Shown: one piece after another, positions 6,927-15,256 of the stretch
Position numbering within the stretch: position 1 is the first letter of the stretch
Layout: the number at the start of each line of letters is the position of its first letter
Assembly: GCA_016840965.1 (NCBI GenBank)
Contig: JAEORI010000050.1
Span: 1-18,801, forward strand
Source of the DNA: Candidatus Thorarchaeota archaeon
GTDB taxonomy: Archaea; Asgardarchaeota; Thorarchaeia; Thorarchaeales; Thorarchaeaceae
Direction of reading: 5' to 3'
Length of the DNA stretch: 18,801 nt
The notes under the pieces: model-generated
What the model saw: the letters and a program-made list of their open reading frames with translations, nothing else
Database searches by the model: none
Told to the model about the DNA's origin: nothing
Translations under genes and position numbers: made by a program

Positions 6927-7997
6927 TCAGAAGAAGTCCGATAGCGTACTCTGATGAGTCGCCCCACGAAGTTCTTCAAGAGCACTCGTTAGTCTTTCAA
7001 GCGACTTTTGCACCCGAGACTCACTGAAATCATGTTCTTTACATAATATCTTCTGCAGCTCATCAGATTTTGGAATGGACCATTCTGGTGCTGAGATCTC
7101 AACACGTGGGGGATTGAGAAAAATATCTCGAATCTCGCTATACGGGATCGTCTGAATCTCTTTGTACTTGTCCTTGTCCTTAGGATTTTTGGACTTCTTA
7201 AAAAACGATTCGACCTCCTCTAGAGTTCCATGTTTCTTAATAAGCTTCAATGCAGTCTTCTGACCAATTCCAGTTAAACTATCATTGTAGTCAGTACCAA
7301 CAAGTATAGCAATATCGATTAGCTGTTCTCGAGTAATACCTAGAAGATGGAGATTTTTATCAAGATCAATCAGTTCGGGAGAGATCATCTTGAATGTTGA
7401 AGAACGCCCACCTCTTCGTCTTCCGGAAAGGGACAGATTACGAATCATTAGGGGACAGTTATAGAGAAGCGAATCATTATCCTGACTTGCACTTGCCCAC
7501 ACCAGTCCGTCACGAGCCATCTGTGCTGCTAGAGCTTCACCTTCTGAGGGTGCTTGGATTACAGGAATTCCCAAGGCGGCGAGAAGGCTTTTGCTCTCTT
7601 CAATCATTGGAGTAGTTAGTTTCGAGCTTCCTTTTGCAGCTTTTAGAGCGTCTTCGATTCTTCCTTCTGCTTGAGCTGTCTTCCATTCTATAAAAGCGGC
7701 TTCGCGAATCTCTCTCCGTTTCTGAACCTCTCGAGCCTTTAATGTAGGAGCCTCACCATCAAATACATAGACTGGTTGAATACCGTTCTCTAGTAGGTTT
7801 ATGTTGCGATAGAAAAGCCCACTTAGGTGACTAGTCACTCGTCCCTGCCTATCGATCAAGGGTGTGCCATCCGGTTGTCTGATACTTGAGAGGAATGCGT
7901 AGATTGTGTTAAAGGCATCAATGGCTATTTTCTTTCCAGACAAATCAGTCAGAGAGATGGCTGTTGCATCAACTATGTCACCGAGTTTTGTGCCCAT
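6927..7997 (-). CDS. fen: Flap endonuclease 1 (FEN1)
   Basis: This structure-specific 5' nuclease removes flaps during Okazaki-fragment maturation and base excision repair. The 356-residue length is normal. The two-metal active-site acids are visible: D27, D80 (FDGEAP), E152 and E154 (PSEGEA), D173 and D175 (QDNDS), and D236 in GTDYND within the helix-two-turn-helix region. The last residues, QSTLSDFF, form a consensus PIP box for docking to the PCNA clamp. The ATG has GGAG eight bases upstream. A TATA-like box on the minus strand at 8041-8050 gives a credible promoter, so FEN1 probably starts the transcript that runs into the RPA32-like gene. Confidence 0.97.
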   Translation of the reverse strand: MGTKLGDIVDATAISLTDLSGKKIAIDAFNTIYAFLSSIRQPDGTPLIDRQGRVTSHLSGLFYRNINLLENGIQPVYVFDGEAPTLKAREVQKRREIREAAFIEWKTAQAEGRIEDALKAAKGSSKLTTPMIEESKSLLAALGIPVIQAPSEGEALAAQMARDGLVWASASQDNDSLLYNCPLMIRNLSLSGRRRGGRSSTFKMISPELIDLDKNLHLLGITREQLIDIAILVGTDYNDSLTGIGQKTALKLIKKHGTLEEVESFFKKSKNPKDKDKYKEIQTIPYSEIRDIFLNPPRVEISAPEWSIPKSDELQKILCKEHDFSESRVQKSLERLTSALEELRGATHQSTLSDFF

Positions 7998-8040
7998 TTA
8001 ATCCGCTCCTTCATCTTTCATACATAAAGATACAACTCAA

Positions 8041-8050
8041 GAATATATGC
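8041..8050 (-). promoter_or_regulatory. TATA-like box for FEN1
   Basis: GCATATATTC on the minus strand is centred about 49 bases before the FEN1 ATG, predicting a transcript start near 8020. Confidence 0.45.
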
Positions 8051-8078
8051 TTCGGGATACCAGTCACACTTCGACAGA

Positions 8079-8086
8079 TTTATAAT
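8079..8086 (+). promoter_or_regulatory. TATA box for the zinc protein/aEF1-beta pair
   Basis: TTTATAAT within GACAGATTTATAATAAC on the plus strand is the best TATA match in the window. It predicts a start near 8107 and about 50 bases of leader before the ATG at 8157. Confidence 0.5.
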
Positions 8087-8156
8087 AACTCGTCAGCACG
8101 CCCCCAAAACTGGTGCTGTGTGCATCAGTAAATCTTCTGGTGATAACTTGGCGACT

Positions 8157-8324
8157 ATGAGAGCTATCAGGTGTACATCCTGTCACGCATCTGTTTCTCC
8201 ACAGGAAAATGGCGTGAAATTCCAATGTCCATCATGTGGTGAATTTACCATTTGGCGTTGTGAACCATGCAGACGATTCTCAAATAGATACACTTGTCCT
8301 AACTGCGGGTTTGAGGGGCCATAG
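8157..8324 (+). CDS. Small zinc-ribbon RNA-binding protein (COG2888-like)
   Basis: This 55-residue protein has four CxxC pairs: CTSC, CPSC, CEPC and CPNC. The FQCPSCGE and TCPNCGFEGP segments are typical of the tiny archaeal zinc proteins annotated as putative RNA-binding proteins in translation. Eight cysteines would bind two zinc ions. I chose the ATG at 8157 because the family starts with a few residues before the first CxxC. A GTG frame from 8118 adds 13 residues that do not fit and would leave almost no leader after the TATA box. It lies 23 bases before aEF1-beta, a pairing seen in many archaea, which supports a translation link. Confidence 0.88.
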   Translation: MRAIRCTSCHASVSPQENGVKFQCPSCGEFTIWRCEPCRRFSNRYTCPNCGFEGP

Positions 8325-8347
8325 TCCAATTCTGGAGATGTAATGAA

Positions 8348-8614
8348 ATGGCACGAGTTGTAATGACCCTGCGAGTAATGCCCGAGGACCTTGAAGTTGA
8401 CTTAGATAATCTACTTGAAAGAATCAAAAGTGTCATCCCGGAGGGAACAGACCTAGGGGCTACAGAAACACAGCCAGTGGCTTTTGGTCTCAAAGCGCTC
8501 AGGATGAATCTTTCGCGAGATGAGTCTTTGGGCGGCACTGATGATATCGAAGATGCCATAAGCGCAGTTGAGGGAGTATCACAAGTGGAAGTAGAAAGAG
8601 TATCCAGAATGTAG
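8348..8614 (+). CDS. ef1b: Elongation factor 1-beta (aEF1-beta)
   Basis: This 88-residue protein corresponds to the C-terminal nucleotide-exchange domain of eukaryotic eEF1B. It catalyses GDP-GTP exchange on aEF1A. It has the ferredoxin-like alpha-beta pattern, with VVMTLRVMPED at the start, a central AFGLKALRMNL strand, and a final DIEDAISAVEGVSQVEV helix and strand. Archaeal versions are only this long. GGAGATG upstream is a reasonable Shine-Dalgarno. It is cotranscribed with the zinc protein just before it. Confidence 0.95.
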   Translation: MARVVMTLRVMPEDLEVDLDNLLERIKSVIPEGTDLGATETQPVAFGLKALRMNLSRDESLGGTDDIEDAISAVEGVSQVEVERVSRM

Positions 8615-8758
8615 TGGGCGCGAAACCCATGCGTTCTTGACTCTCTTAGAACCCTTTAACAGACAATAAACATTCATAGATTCATGTAGTCAAGCCCTGT
8701 ATCTGGTTATATTGGTAGACAAAGAAACATTGAATAGTAAAAACTAGACGAATTTCAA

Positions 8759-8773
8759 TGATTTAGTAAATCA
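8759..8773. promoter_or_regulatory. Perfect palindrome TGATTTA-G-TAAATCA upstream of CDC48
   Basis: TGATTTA (8759-8765) and TAAATCA (8767-8773) are exact reverse complements around a central G, 50 bases upstream of the CDC48 ATG. The size and symmetry suit a dimeric archaeal regulator such as a winged-helix protein. The 8615-8823 gap has no gene. Confidence 0.5.
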
Positions 8774-8794
8774 CGTCCGGTTTCTCATACTATA

Positions 8795-8804
8795 ATAACG
8801 TTAT
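8795..8804. promoter_or_regulatory. Palindrome ATAACGTTAT next to the CDC48 Shine-Dalgarno
   Basis: This perfect 10-bp palindrome sits one base before GGAGG (8806-8810), which is 13 bases from the CDC48 ATG, a longer spacing than usual. The surrounding TATAATAACGTTATA could be a TATA element or an RNA hairpin that masks the ribosome site. Confidence 0.4.
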
Positions 8805-8823
8805 AGGAGGATGCTTCACAGAA

Positions 8824-11031
8824 ATGGTCGAAATTATCCTAAAGGTCGCAGAGGCCGAACATAGAGACATTGGTAGGTTCATAGTCCGAATTGATGCTGT
8901 TTCAATGGAGAAGCTAGGAGTCAGGACTGGGGATATTATACAAATCAAGGGAAAAAGGCTGACTGCAGCTATTGCATGGCCCGCATATCAGGGTGACAAA
9001 GGTAGAGAAATTATTCGGATGGATGGTAGAATCAGAAGAAATGCTGGGGTAAGTCTGAGTGAGAAAGTGACAGTTACTCGAGCTAATGAAGAACCAGCAA
9101 AGAATGTGACACTTGCGCCTACCTCCGTGCCAATTCGACCGGAACCGAGATTTGAAGAGTTTGTGAAGAGAAAGCTCCTAAATTGTCCTGTGACCACTCA
9201 GGACACTGTATTCATTCCAATCCTTGGAAGAGCCATTCCGTTCAAAGTCACATCAATAAAACCAGCTGGCACTGTAGTAGTGCAACATTCTACAATTCTT
9301 GCTATTGCAGAGAAACCAACAGGTGATGTCGTTGGTGCAGCACAAGTGACCTATGAAGAGATAGGCGGGTTATCTGATGCCATTCAGAGAATTAGGGAGA
9401 TGGTTGAACTCCCAATGAAGCACCCAGAGATTTTCAAGAGATTAGGAATTGACCCACCGAGAGGACTAATTCTTCATGGGCCACCAGGTACAGGTAAGAC
9501 CCTGCTAGCAAAGGCGGTTGCTGGAGAATCTGAGGCAAACTTTGTTCATATCAATGGTCCTGAAATTATGTCCAAGTTCTATGGAGAATCTGAACAGAAG
9601 CTAAGGAAGATTTTCGAGGAAGCTGAAGAGAACGCTCCAAGTATCATATTCATTGATGAGCTAGATGCTATTGCACCAAAGAGAGAAGATGTGCAGGGTG
9701 AAGTTGAACGTCGAGTGGTAGCACAGCTACTGGCAACTATGGATGGGCTCAAGGCACGTGGTCAGGTCGTTGTGATAGGAGCAACTAATCGTGTAAATGC
9801 ACTTGATCCCGCTCTTCGACGTCCAGGTAGATTTGATAGAGAACTTGAGATTGGTGTCCCAGATGAAACAGGAAGGATGGAAGTGCTTCTCATTCACTCA
9901 AGGGGAATGCCATTGACTACAGAAGGTGATGGGGCTGTAGACCTGCAGAATCTTGCGAAGATCACTCATGGATTTGTAGGTGCAGACTTGCAGGCACTCT
10001 GTAGAGAGGCAGCGATGAAGGCTCTAAGAAGATACCTTCCTCAAATTGACCTTGAAGCAGATGAGATACCACAAGATGTATTGGAAAAGCTCGAAGTTCA
10101 TAATGGCGATTTTCTAGAAGCGTTGAAGGAAATTCAACCAACTGCTGTGAGGGAAGTTTTCATTGAAATCCCAGATGTGAAATGGGAGGATATCGGTGGA
10201 TTAGACAAGGCCAAACAGGAATTGAAAGAGGTTGTAGAGTGGCCCTTAAAAAGACCAGAGTCATTTCGCCGATTGGGAATCACACCGCCAAAAGGAGTAC
10301 TTGTTTTTGGACCACCAGGTTGCGGAAAGACCCTCCTAGCAAGGGCTGTTGCAACTGAAAGTGAAGCTAACTTCATCAGTGTGAAAGGTCCGGAGCTAAT
10401 ATCAAAATGGGTTGGAGAGAGTGAGAAAGCTATTCGGGAGATTTTTAGAAAAGCAAGGACAGCGGCTCCAGCTATAATATTCTTTGATGAGATTGATGCT
10501 CTAGCACCAACAAGAGGGGCAGGAGGAGGTGATCCTGGTGCAGTGCACAATCAGAGAGTAATCAGCCAACTCCTTACAGAAATGGATGGACTTGAATCAA
10601 TGAAGGACATCGTGGTTATTGCTGCCACTAACCGTCCAGAACTAATCGACAAAGCGCTTCTTCGGACTGGAAGATTTGACCGTTTTGTTTATGTTGATGC
10701 GCCTGATGCGGAAAGTAGGAAGGCAATCTTTGAAATCTATACAAAGAGCATGCCACTAGAACCTGAAGTCAAAAAACATTTCACTAAACTCGTTGAAATG
10801 ACAGAGAACTACGTGGGTGGCGATATTGAGGCGATTTGTAGAGAGGCAGGTATGAGAGCTCTACGAGAGAATATGGAAACTGAGGTTGTGGCTTGGAAAC
10901 ATTTCGAAGATGCTATCGAGTCTGTGCATTCTTCTGTGACTAAAGAGATGCTAGAACGTTACAGGAAGATGGATCAGACTCTGCGCAGAACAACTGAAGT
11001 AGACACCACTGCGCATGCGATGTATGGATGA
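8824..11031 (+). CDS. cdc48: CDC48/p97-type AAA+ ATPase, two AAA domains
   Basis: This 735-residue unfoldase extracts and unfolds proteins, feeding the proteasome or freeing complexes. The N domain (about 1-185) has the double-psi barrel. D1 has Walker A GPPGTGKT at 219-226, Walker B with D278-E279 and arginine-finger [10 protein letters not shown]2 has Walker A GPPGCGKT at 496-503 and Walker B with D555-E556. Pore loops are aromatic in both rings (KFYGE and KWVGE), which suits substrate threading through D1 as well as D2. The final three residues, MYG, match the HbYX pattern used to dock on the 20S proteasome. GGAGG lies 13 bases upstream. The two following genes are 15 and 18 bases apart, so an operon is likely. 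Confidence 0.97.
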   Translation: MVEIILKVAEAEHRDIGRFIVRIDAVSMEKLGVRTGDIIQIKGKRLTAAIAWPAYQGDKGREIIRMDGRIRRNAGVSLSEKVTVTRANEEPAKNVTLAPTSVPIRPEPRFEEFVKRKLLNCPVTTQDTVFIPILGRAIPFKVTSIKPAGTVVVQHSTILAIAEKPTGDVVGAAQVTYEEIGGLSDAIQRIREMVELPMKHPEIFKRLGIDPPRGLILHGPPGTGKTLLAKAVAGESEANFVHINGPEIMSKFYGESEQKLRKIFEEAEENAPSIIFIDELDAIAPKREDVQGEVERRVVAQLLATMDGLKARGQVVVIGATNRVNALDPALRRPGRFDRELEIGVPDETGRMEVLLIHSRGMPLTTEGDGAVDLQNLAKITHGFVGADLQALCREAAMKALRRYLPQIDLEADEIPQDVLEKLEVHNGDFLEALKEIQPTAVREVFIEIPDVKWEDIGGLDKAKQELKEVVEWPLKRPESFRRLGITPPKGVLVFGPPGCGKTLLARAVATESEANFISVKGPELISKWVGESEKAIREIFRKARTAAPAIIFFDEIDALAPTRGAGGGDPGAVHNQRVISQLLTEMDGLESMKDIVVIAATNRPELIDKALLRTGRFDRFVYVDAPDAESRKAIFEIYTKSMPLEPEVKKHFTKLVEMTENYVGGDIEAICREAGMRALRENMETEVVAWKHFEDAIESVHSSVTKEMLERYRKMDQTLRRTTEVDTTAHAMYG

Positions 11032-11046
11032 GAAATGAGGTGAAAG

Positions 11047-11310
11047 ATGTTGGCTCCGTGGAATGCAATACCTATGACGAATTTAGTAGTTGATATAGTG
11101 AAGAAGCGAAGAGGAGTCATCTTAGATGATGAACTCATAAGGGCGTTAAAGAAAGAACTTGGATCAGAACCCAGCGAAGCTGAGCTAAACGCAGCTCTTT
11201 TACAACTCGAGATAAACGGACTTGTACATGTCAGTCAGATAACCAAGACGAAACGCCGGATCGAGGTCATCACTGAATCAGAAACATTTCTCGCTGTAGA
11301 TGAAGACTAA
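11047..11310 (+). CDS. Small winged-helix-like protein in the CDC48 operon
   Basis: Family not recognised. The 87-residue protein has a basic first helix (NLVVDIVKKRRG), a second helix (LDDELIRALKKEL), a third helix with SEAELNAALLQLEINGLV, then a beta hairpin (VSQITKTKRRIEVI). This pattern is that of a winged helix, with the QLEINGLV end of the recognition helix typical of such folds. It could bind DNA or RNA, or be a protein-interaction module. The start ATG has GAGGTG just upstream. It begins 15 bases after CDC48, so it may regulate or assist CDC48. It has no cysteine site or obvious catalytic motif. Confidence 0.72.
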   Translation: MLAPWNAIPMTNLVVDIVKKRRGVILDDELIRALKKELGSEPSEAELNAALLQLEINGLVHVSQITKTKRRIEVITESETFLAVDED

Positions 11311-11328
11311 AACTCAGGAGCAATCCCA

Positions 11329-11790
11329 ATGAAAGGAAAGAGAGTCCTTGCAGCGGGAAAATTTGACATACTTCACTTGGGACATATTGCCTATCTGGAA
11401 CAGGCAAAAGAACTAGCTGGAGAAGACGGAGAACTCATAGTAGTAATAGCCCTTGATAAGACAATTCTGCGAGAACGTGGCGCACCTCCAGTATTTCCTC
11501 AAGAACAAAGACGTAAAATCGTGGAGTCATTGAAGTTTGTCGATAGAGCTGTAATCGGTTTTGACACTGACGACCATACCCTCATTATTTCCGAGATTCA
11601 ACCAGACATCATTGCTCTAGGGTATGATCAATATACGGACATTGAAGCAATTGAGGCTCATTTAGCAAGAAGTGGTAGGAAGACCAAGATTGTGAGACTC
11701 GAGAAACGCACAGCTGATGGCCTCTGTTCTTCAACTTTGATTCGCGAACGTATAATAGATTATTACCGTGAGAATGGAAGACCCCGCTAA
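11329..11790 (+). CDS. ribL: RibL-like FAD synthase (cytidylyltransferase superfamily)
   Basis: This 153-residue nucleotidyltransferase has the HxGH motif (H16-L-G-H19) after a GKFDILH strand and ends with a CSSTLIRERI motif that matches the ISSTxIR-type signature. Archaeal RibL joins AMP from ATP to FMN to make FAD and is built on this small scaffold with a cysteine near the C-terminus. Glycerol-3-phosphate cytidylyltransferases look similar, so FAD synthesis is the best but not certain call. GGAG is eight bases before the ATG. It is the last gene of the CDC48 operon. It converges with the GT-C gene with only four bases between stop codons. Confidence 0.83.
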   Translation: MKGKRVLAAGKFDILHLGHIAYLEQAKELAGEDGELIVVIALDKTILRERGAPPVFPQEQRRKIVESLKFVDRAVIGFDTDDHTLIISEIQPDIIALGYDQYTDIEAIEAHLARSGRKTKIVRLEKRTADGLCSSTLIRERIIDYYRENGRPR

Positions 11791-11794
11791 AAGG

Positions 11795-13156
11795 TTAGAT
11801 GATAAGTTCTCCACGGGCTTCAGCTTCTCGTGCGAGCGTCATCCTCCTATCCCTACGATCAAATTCCCATTTCCATAGTACATATGTCAGCCCTGCAAGA
11901 ATAGCAATGAGAATTACACCGATGATTGTGCCTTCTCCAAGTGGGAAGTGCCCCACAAAATCACGGAGGGGCCCAGGATCACCACTGAAATATGGCCAAT
12001 TACAAATCAATCCAAATGTATAGAGAAATCCAACAATTGCCATTTCTTTCATATATCCAGAAGCATGATCATCTCTCTCAAAGAGGATAACAACTGGAGC
12101 TAGCCAATATAGATACCATGGCATGACCCATCGGAAAACGAAGAGTATCCCTGGTAGTAAGTAGAAGTAGAGAAATTTGAGTTCGAGTAATTTTTGCCGA
12201 ATAGATTTCCCTTCAAGATCTTTTCTTTTTGGTAGATACAGCTTGATTGTCAAAAGCATGAACAGGGCATAAATGACTAAGGGAATTGCTGCAGGTGGCC
12301 ACCAGTAATAAGTTATTGACTCTGAGGGGATGGCTGGTAGTTTGGGTGTGGCCCATATAAGTCCTGGAAACATGGAATTGACAACGTATACACTATAACT
12401 GGACAAGTTGAGAAAGTGTGAGATAAGAGATTCAAAACTGGCTCCAAAGAATGAGGGAATCACAGAAACGAACATTGATCCAAAGAACCAAATTGATGAA
12501 ACAGGGTTGATGAGGAAAAAGATAGGAAAGAACACTACAGAATATACCTTAGTCTGAACACTTAATCCTAGTGTAAACATTGCTTTTCCATGCTGATTTT
12601 CCTGCCAGAGAACAAGAGACATTAGCAATAAGCAATCGACAAGCGGTTCGAGCTTGCCGCCACCAGCTGACATTATGAGACCATATACAAAGTATCCTGC
12701 AAAGAACATACGTGCCCATTGTTTCTCTTGCAGTTTTTCTTTGAGAAGAATGGATAACAAGACGAGGTTTAGGTTAAATACAAGAACGAGGAGGAAATTG
12801 AGCCACAATGGTTGTAGCCCTCCAGCTCCTGGGAACATCCACGTAGCTATTGCAAAAAATATGAAACCAAAGACCGGATATTCGTATTCTACTTGGCTCA
12901 AATAAGGTGGTAGCACATGCTCACCGTCGTTATAGGGGAAACCTAAATCCTCCATAGACTCTGCGAGATAGGTATCATTCATTGTGTAGACTCCAAATCC
13001 GTAGATCCAGAAGGCTTCACCATACATCTCGTTTCGATTTCGGTCTCGCTGAATAACAAGGACATCAGCGATAGGTATAGCGATAAGTGAAATCACAAGT
13101 GTGAGCACTAAGTACTTGCGATACCTGTATATGTGCAGACTTATCGCTGATAGCAT
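11795..13156 (-). CDS. Polytopic membrane protein, probable GT-C (GT87/DUF2029-like) glycosyltransferase
   Basis: This 453-residue protein has about 11 hydrophobic segments. After the first helix comes a long loop with acidic residues, then EYEYPVFGF, which resembles the acidic-loop and YPP region of GT-C lipid-phosphate-sugar transferases. A segment near 190-216 (LGLSVQTKVYSVVFFPIF) resembles the conserved K-x-Y-P region of GT87 mannosyltransferases. It would use a polyprenol-phosphate sugar on the outer face of the membrane. The basic C-terminal tail RRDRRM would be cytoplasmic. A TATA-like TTTAAAT at 13237-13243 (minus) could give it its own promoter in the 104-base gap. The call rests on topology and weak motifs; other polytopic transferases are possible. 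Confidence 0.55.
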   Translation of the reverse strand: MLSAISLHIYRYRKYLVLTLVISLIAIPIADVLVIQRDRNRNEMYGEAFWIYGFGVYTMNDTYLAESMEDLGFPYNDGEHVLPPYLSQVEYEYPVFGFIFFAIATWMFPGAGGLQPLWLNFLLVLVFNLNLVLLSILLKEKLQEKQWARMFFAGYFVYGLIMSAGGGKLEPLVDCLLLMSLVLWQENQHGKAMFTLGLSVQTKVYSVVFFPIFFLINPVSSIWFFGSMFVSVIPSFFGASFESLISHFLNLSSYSVYVVNSMFPGLIWATPKLPAIPSESITYYWWPPAAIPLVIYALFMLLTIKLYLPKRKDLEGKSIRQKLLELKFLYFYLLPGILFVFRWVMPWYLYWLAPVVILFERDDHASGYMKEMAIVGFLYTFGLICNWPYFSGDPGPLRDFVGHFPLGEGTIIGVILIAILAGLTYVLWKWEFDRRDRRMTLAREAEARGELII

Positions 13157-13260
13157 TTCACACTCGACCTAGGCTTTTGTTGATAGTCGTAATAATAACC
13201 TTGCTGTTACAAAAAGAGGTGTCTTGACGTACTTTCTTTAAATCGTGGGCGTTTCTTTCA

Positions 13261-15213
13261 CTAGGAGAGGTATGTTGGACAAGGCCAACTGTCACATTTG
13301 AGGCAGTTTGTACATTTATCTTCATTGACTGAAATCTTACCTTCACTAAGAGATAGTGCACCATGTTCACACTGAGGAACACATGAGCCACATTCTTGGC
13401 AGAATATAGCTCGCTTTACTGCACGTTCCATCTTCTTGGTAAGTCGATCCACAGTTTTTTCATCAGGTCCTCTGACAACCACAGAACCAGAACTGAAAAG
13501 GGCTATACTGTTCTCACCTGCGGTTGTTCTCAAAGCACCCATCTCCTCAGACAATTTTGTTTTACCGAATATCGGTAGTACTTTTGAAACTCGGTTTATA
13601 TCAATCCCGGATGAAAAAACACCCTCTAAACTGAATCCTGATTTTGTACATGGGGCAATTCCTTTTGTCACTTGAAGCTCGAGGCTTTCTCCGGGACTGG
13701 ATCGGTCAGGTGTTATATGAAGACCAAGTTTGTTGACCAGTTTCATTTGGCCCTTGGGGAGAGTTTTCCATCTCCAGAAACCCATCTCAATCCATTCATT
13801 TGGAAACCCATACTTCTCTGCCCATTTCTTCATCATAGAAGCCCATTTAGCATGGTACTCTGGATGAGTTTCCCGTAGGCTCTCTAGTTCAGCAAGCGGT
13901 GATGAGGGACAGAGATAGCATCCCATCCGATGGTAACCTTGATTGTATAACGGATTAAAAGCAGCTTTCTCTTTGAAGATATAGAGCCAGACTTCGAGAG
14001 CATTCCATTTCTGGATAGGGTTGGCAGAAATCTGCCCAGGAACCCATGGATTCTCTGTCACTCGGGGCTCGATGGACCGCTGGAAGGACTCCAGCTTTCG
14101 TTGTCCCATGAAACTCAATGTTTCGCCACCCATCTCATCTGCAATCGAAGTGGCTGCAGGACCAAGCTTCAACACCTTACAGCACCAGCGAAAATCACGA
14201 GCAGGTGGTCCAAACACATCAACTGATTCCCAGAATCGATCACCTGATTCTTGTCCAACGACTGCGACCTTTCGAGCTCTTGCAAAATCCTTGATATATG
14301 CAATTGTTTCTGGTAGTTCGATGCCTGTGTCCATGAAGAAGATAGGGGGGCTGAGTCCAATTGCTTTCTCTACGACTAGGTACGTGGCTAGTGAGTCTTT
14401 GCCTCCGCTAAAACCAACAACTACAGGAATGTCTTTCTTCTTGGCAGTCCGGTCTATAAAGGAGATGGCTTCCTCTTCAATTACAACCAGATCATTATGA
14501 TTAGCCTTCACAACATCTTCCCATGTGGATGTTTTTGGATTATCTGAAGGTGGAACAGGGTCTGCGACTGATCGTGTCTTCACAGCGAAGCCTTTCTTCT
14601 CTTTTGCCATATCCGCCCCGATCATTCTGGATATACCTGAACCGACCACCATACCATCAGGATTTACTAGCCATACCTCATCATCAAGCTGAATCTCTGA
14701 GTCACATCCAGCAATCCCAGGAACCATTAGATTGGCTCCATCTTTTAGATATTTCAGGACTCCTTCATAGAGTGTGACCCACTTCTGTCTACTTACAGCA
14801 CCTATTCGACGTGCCCCCTCAAGAGAGAGTAGAAAAGTATAGTCACGCTTTTGGATTTCAAATCTTAACCGACCAATGATATAACCATCAACTATTATCT
14901 CGTACATAGCATCAAGAGATGGGACTTTGTTCATCACGATTGGTTTGTTGGATGGGAGAATTACTGCTCCAACCCCCTCTCCAAATTGTGCGTCAATTGC
15001 TTTCTTCGCTTTTTCAAGATGACCATCCATAGCAGGAAACGGGTCTCCTGGTGGTGAAATCTCAACAGTTCGCGGTATCGTTCCACAAGTGTCACATTCA
15101 GTATGGGCTATCCTAGGAACATTACATTGATCGCACCAGAAGAAGCGAATCTTTGTTAGATACGGAGCATGGCTTCTTCTAAATTTCCTGCGTTTTCTGT
15201 TTTCTCTGGCCAG
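13261..15213 (-). CDS. Zinc-ribbon/PUA/PAPS-reductase-like/ferredoxin fusion protein
   Basis: From a CTG at 15211-15213 the frame encodes 650 residues. An N-terminal zinc ribbon (C27, C30, C40, C43) leads into SPPGDPFPAM, then a PUA-like region (about 145-225) and a PP-loop PAPS-reductase domain with SGGKDS at 269-274. WCCKVLKLGP and a later GCYLCP match the paired-cysteine plus CxxC layout that binds [4Fe-4S] in APS reductases. The end has two ferredoxin-like clusters (CQECGSCVPQC and CTNCLKCDSWPC). The first standard start is the ATG at 15030, but that would delete the zinc ribbon. A PUA domain hints at an RNA substrate, while PAPS reductases reduce sulfate; the substrate here is unknown. 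It lies 43 bases after AOR in a possible operon. The start or frame near 15213-15229 is unresolved. Confidence 0.82.
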   Translation of the reverse strand: MARENRKRRKFRRSHAPYLTKIRFFWCDQCNVPRIAHTECDTCGTIPRTVEISPPGDPFPAMDGHLEKAKKAIDAQFGEGVGAVILPSNKPIVMNKVPSLDAMYEIIVDGYIIGRLRFEIQKRDYTFLLSLEGARRIGAVSRQKWVTLYEGVLKYLKDGANLMVPGIAGCDSEIQLDDEVWLVNPDGMVVGSGISRMIGADMAKEKKGFAVKTRSVADPVPPSDNPKTSTWEDVVKANHNDLVVIEEEAISFIDRTAKKKDIPVVVGFSGGKDSLATYLVVEKAIGLSPPIFFMDTGIELPETIAYIKDFARARKVAVVGQESGDRFWESVDVFGPPARDFRWCCKVLKLGPAATSIADEMGGETLSFMGQRKLESFQRSIEPRVTENPWVPGQISANPIQKWNALEVWLYIFKEKAAFNPLYNQGYHRMGCYLCPSSPLAELESLRETHPEYHAKWASMMKKWAEKYGFPNEWIEMGFWRWKTLPKGQMKLVNKLGLHITPDRSSPGESLELQVTKGIAPCTKSGFSLEGVFSSGIDINRVSKVLPIFGKTKLSEEMGALRTTAGENSIALFSSGSVVVRGPDEKTVDRLTKKMERAVKRAIFCQECGSCVPQCEHGALSLSEGKISVNEDKCTNCLKCDSWPCPTYLS

Positions 15214-15256
15214 TTAGGTCCATCTCCATAAGTTCTACTGGAGCCACTCAGGAAGG

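Noticed and set aside
6146..8078. Shared 11-mer CTTCGACAGAT upstream of aIF2-beta and in the zinc-protein promoter
   Set aside because: An 11-base match is expected many times by chance in 18.8 kb on both strands.
8633..8652. Possible terminator hairpin after aEF1-beta (GTTCT/AGAAC)
   Set aside because: Only five base pairs with a ten-base loop and no T tract; not distinguishable from chance.
10134..10550. Minus-strand open frame of 138 codons
   Set aside because: Antisense to the second AAA domain of CDC48, where the forward frame has Walker motifs.
11791..11794. Transcription terminators between the convergent ribL and GT-C genes
   Set aside because: Only four bases separate the stop codons, so any terminators lie inside coding sequence and none could be identified.
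13158..13391. Minus-strand open frame of 77 codons overlapping the 3' end of the PAPS-reductase-like gene
   Set aside because: Out of frame with the ferredoxin domain it overlaps and has no recognisable motif or good ribosome site.
14021..14500. Plus-strand open frame of 159 codons
   Set aside because: It lies wholly inside and opposite the PAPS-reductase-like coding region, whose motifs are clear; the translation has low-complexity Ser/Pro content and no known motif.
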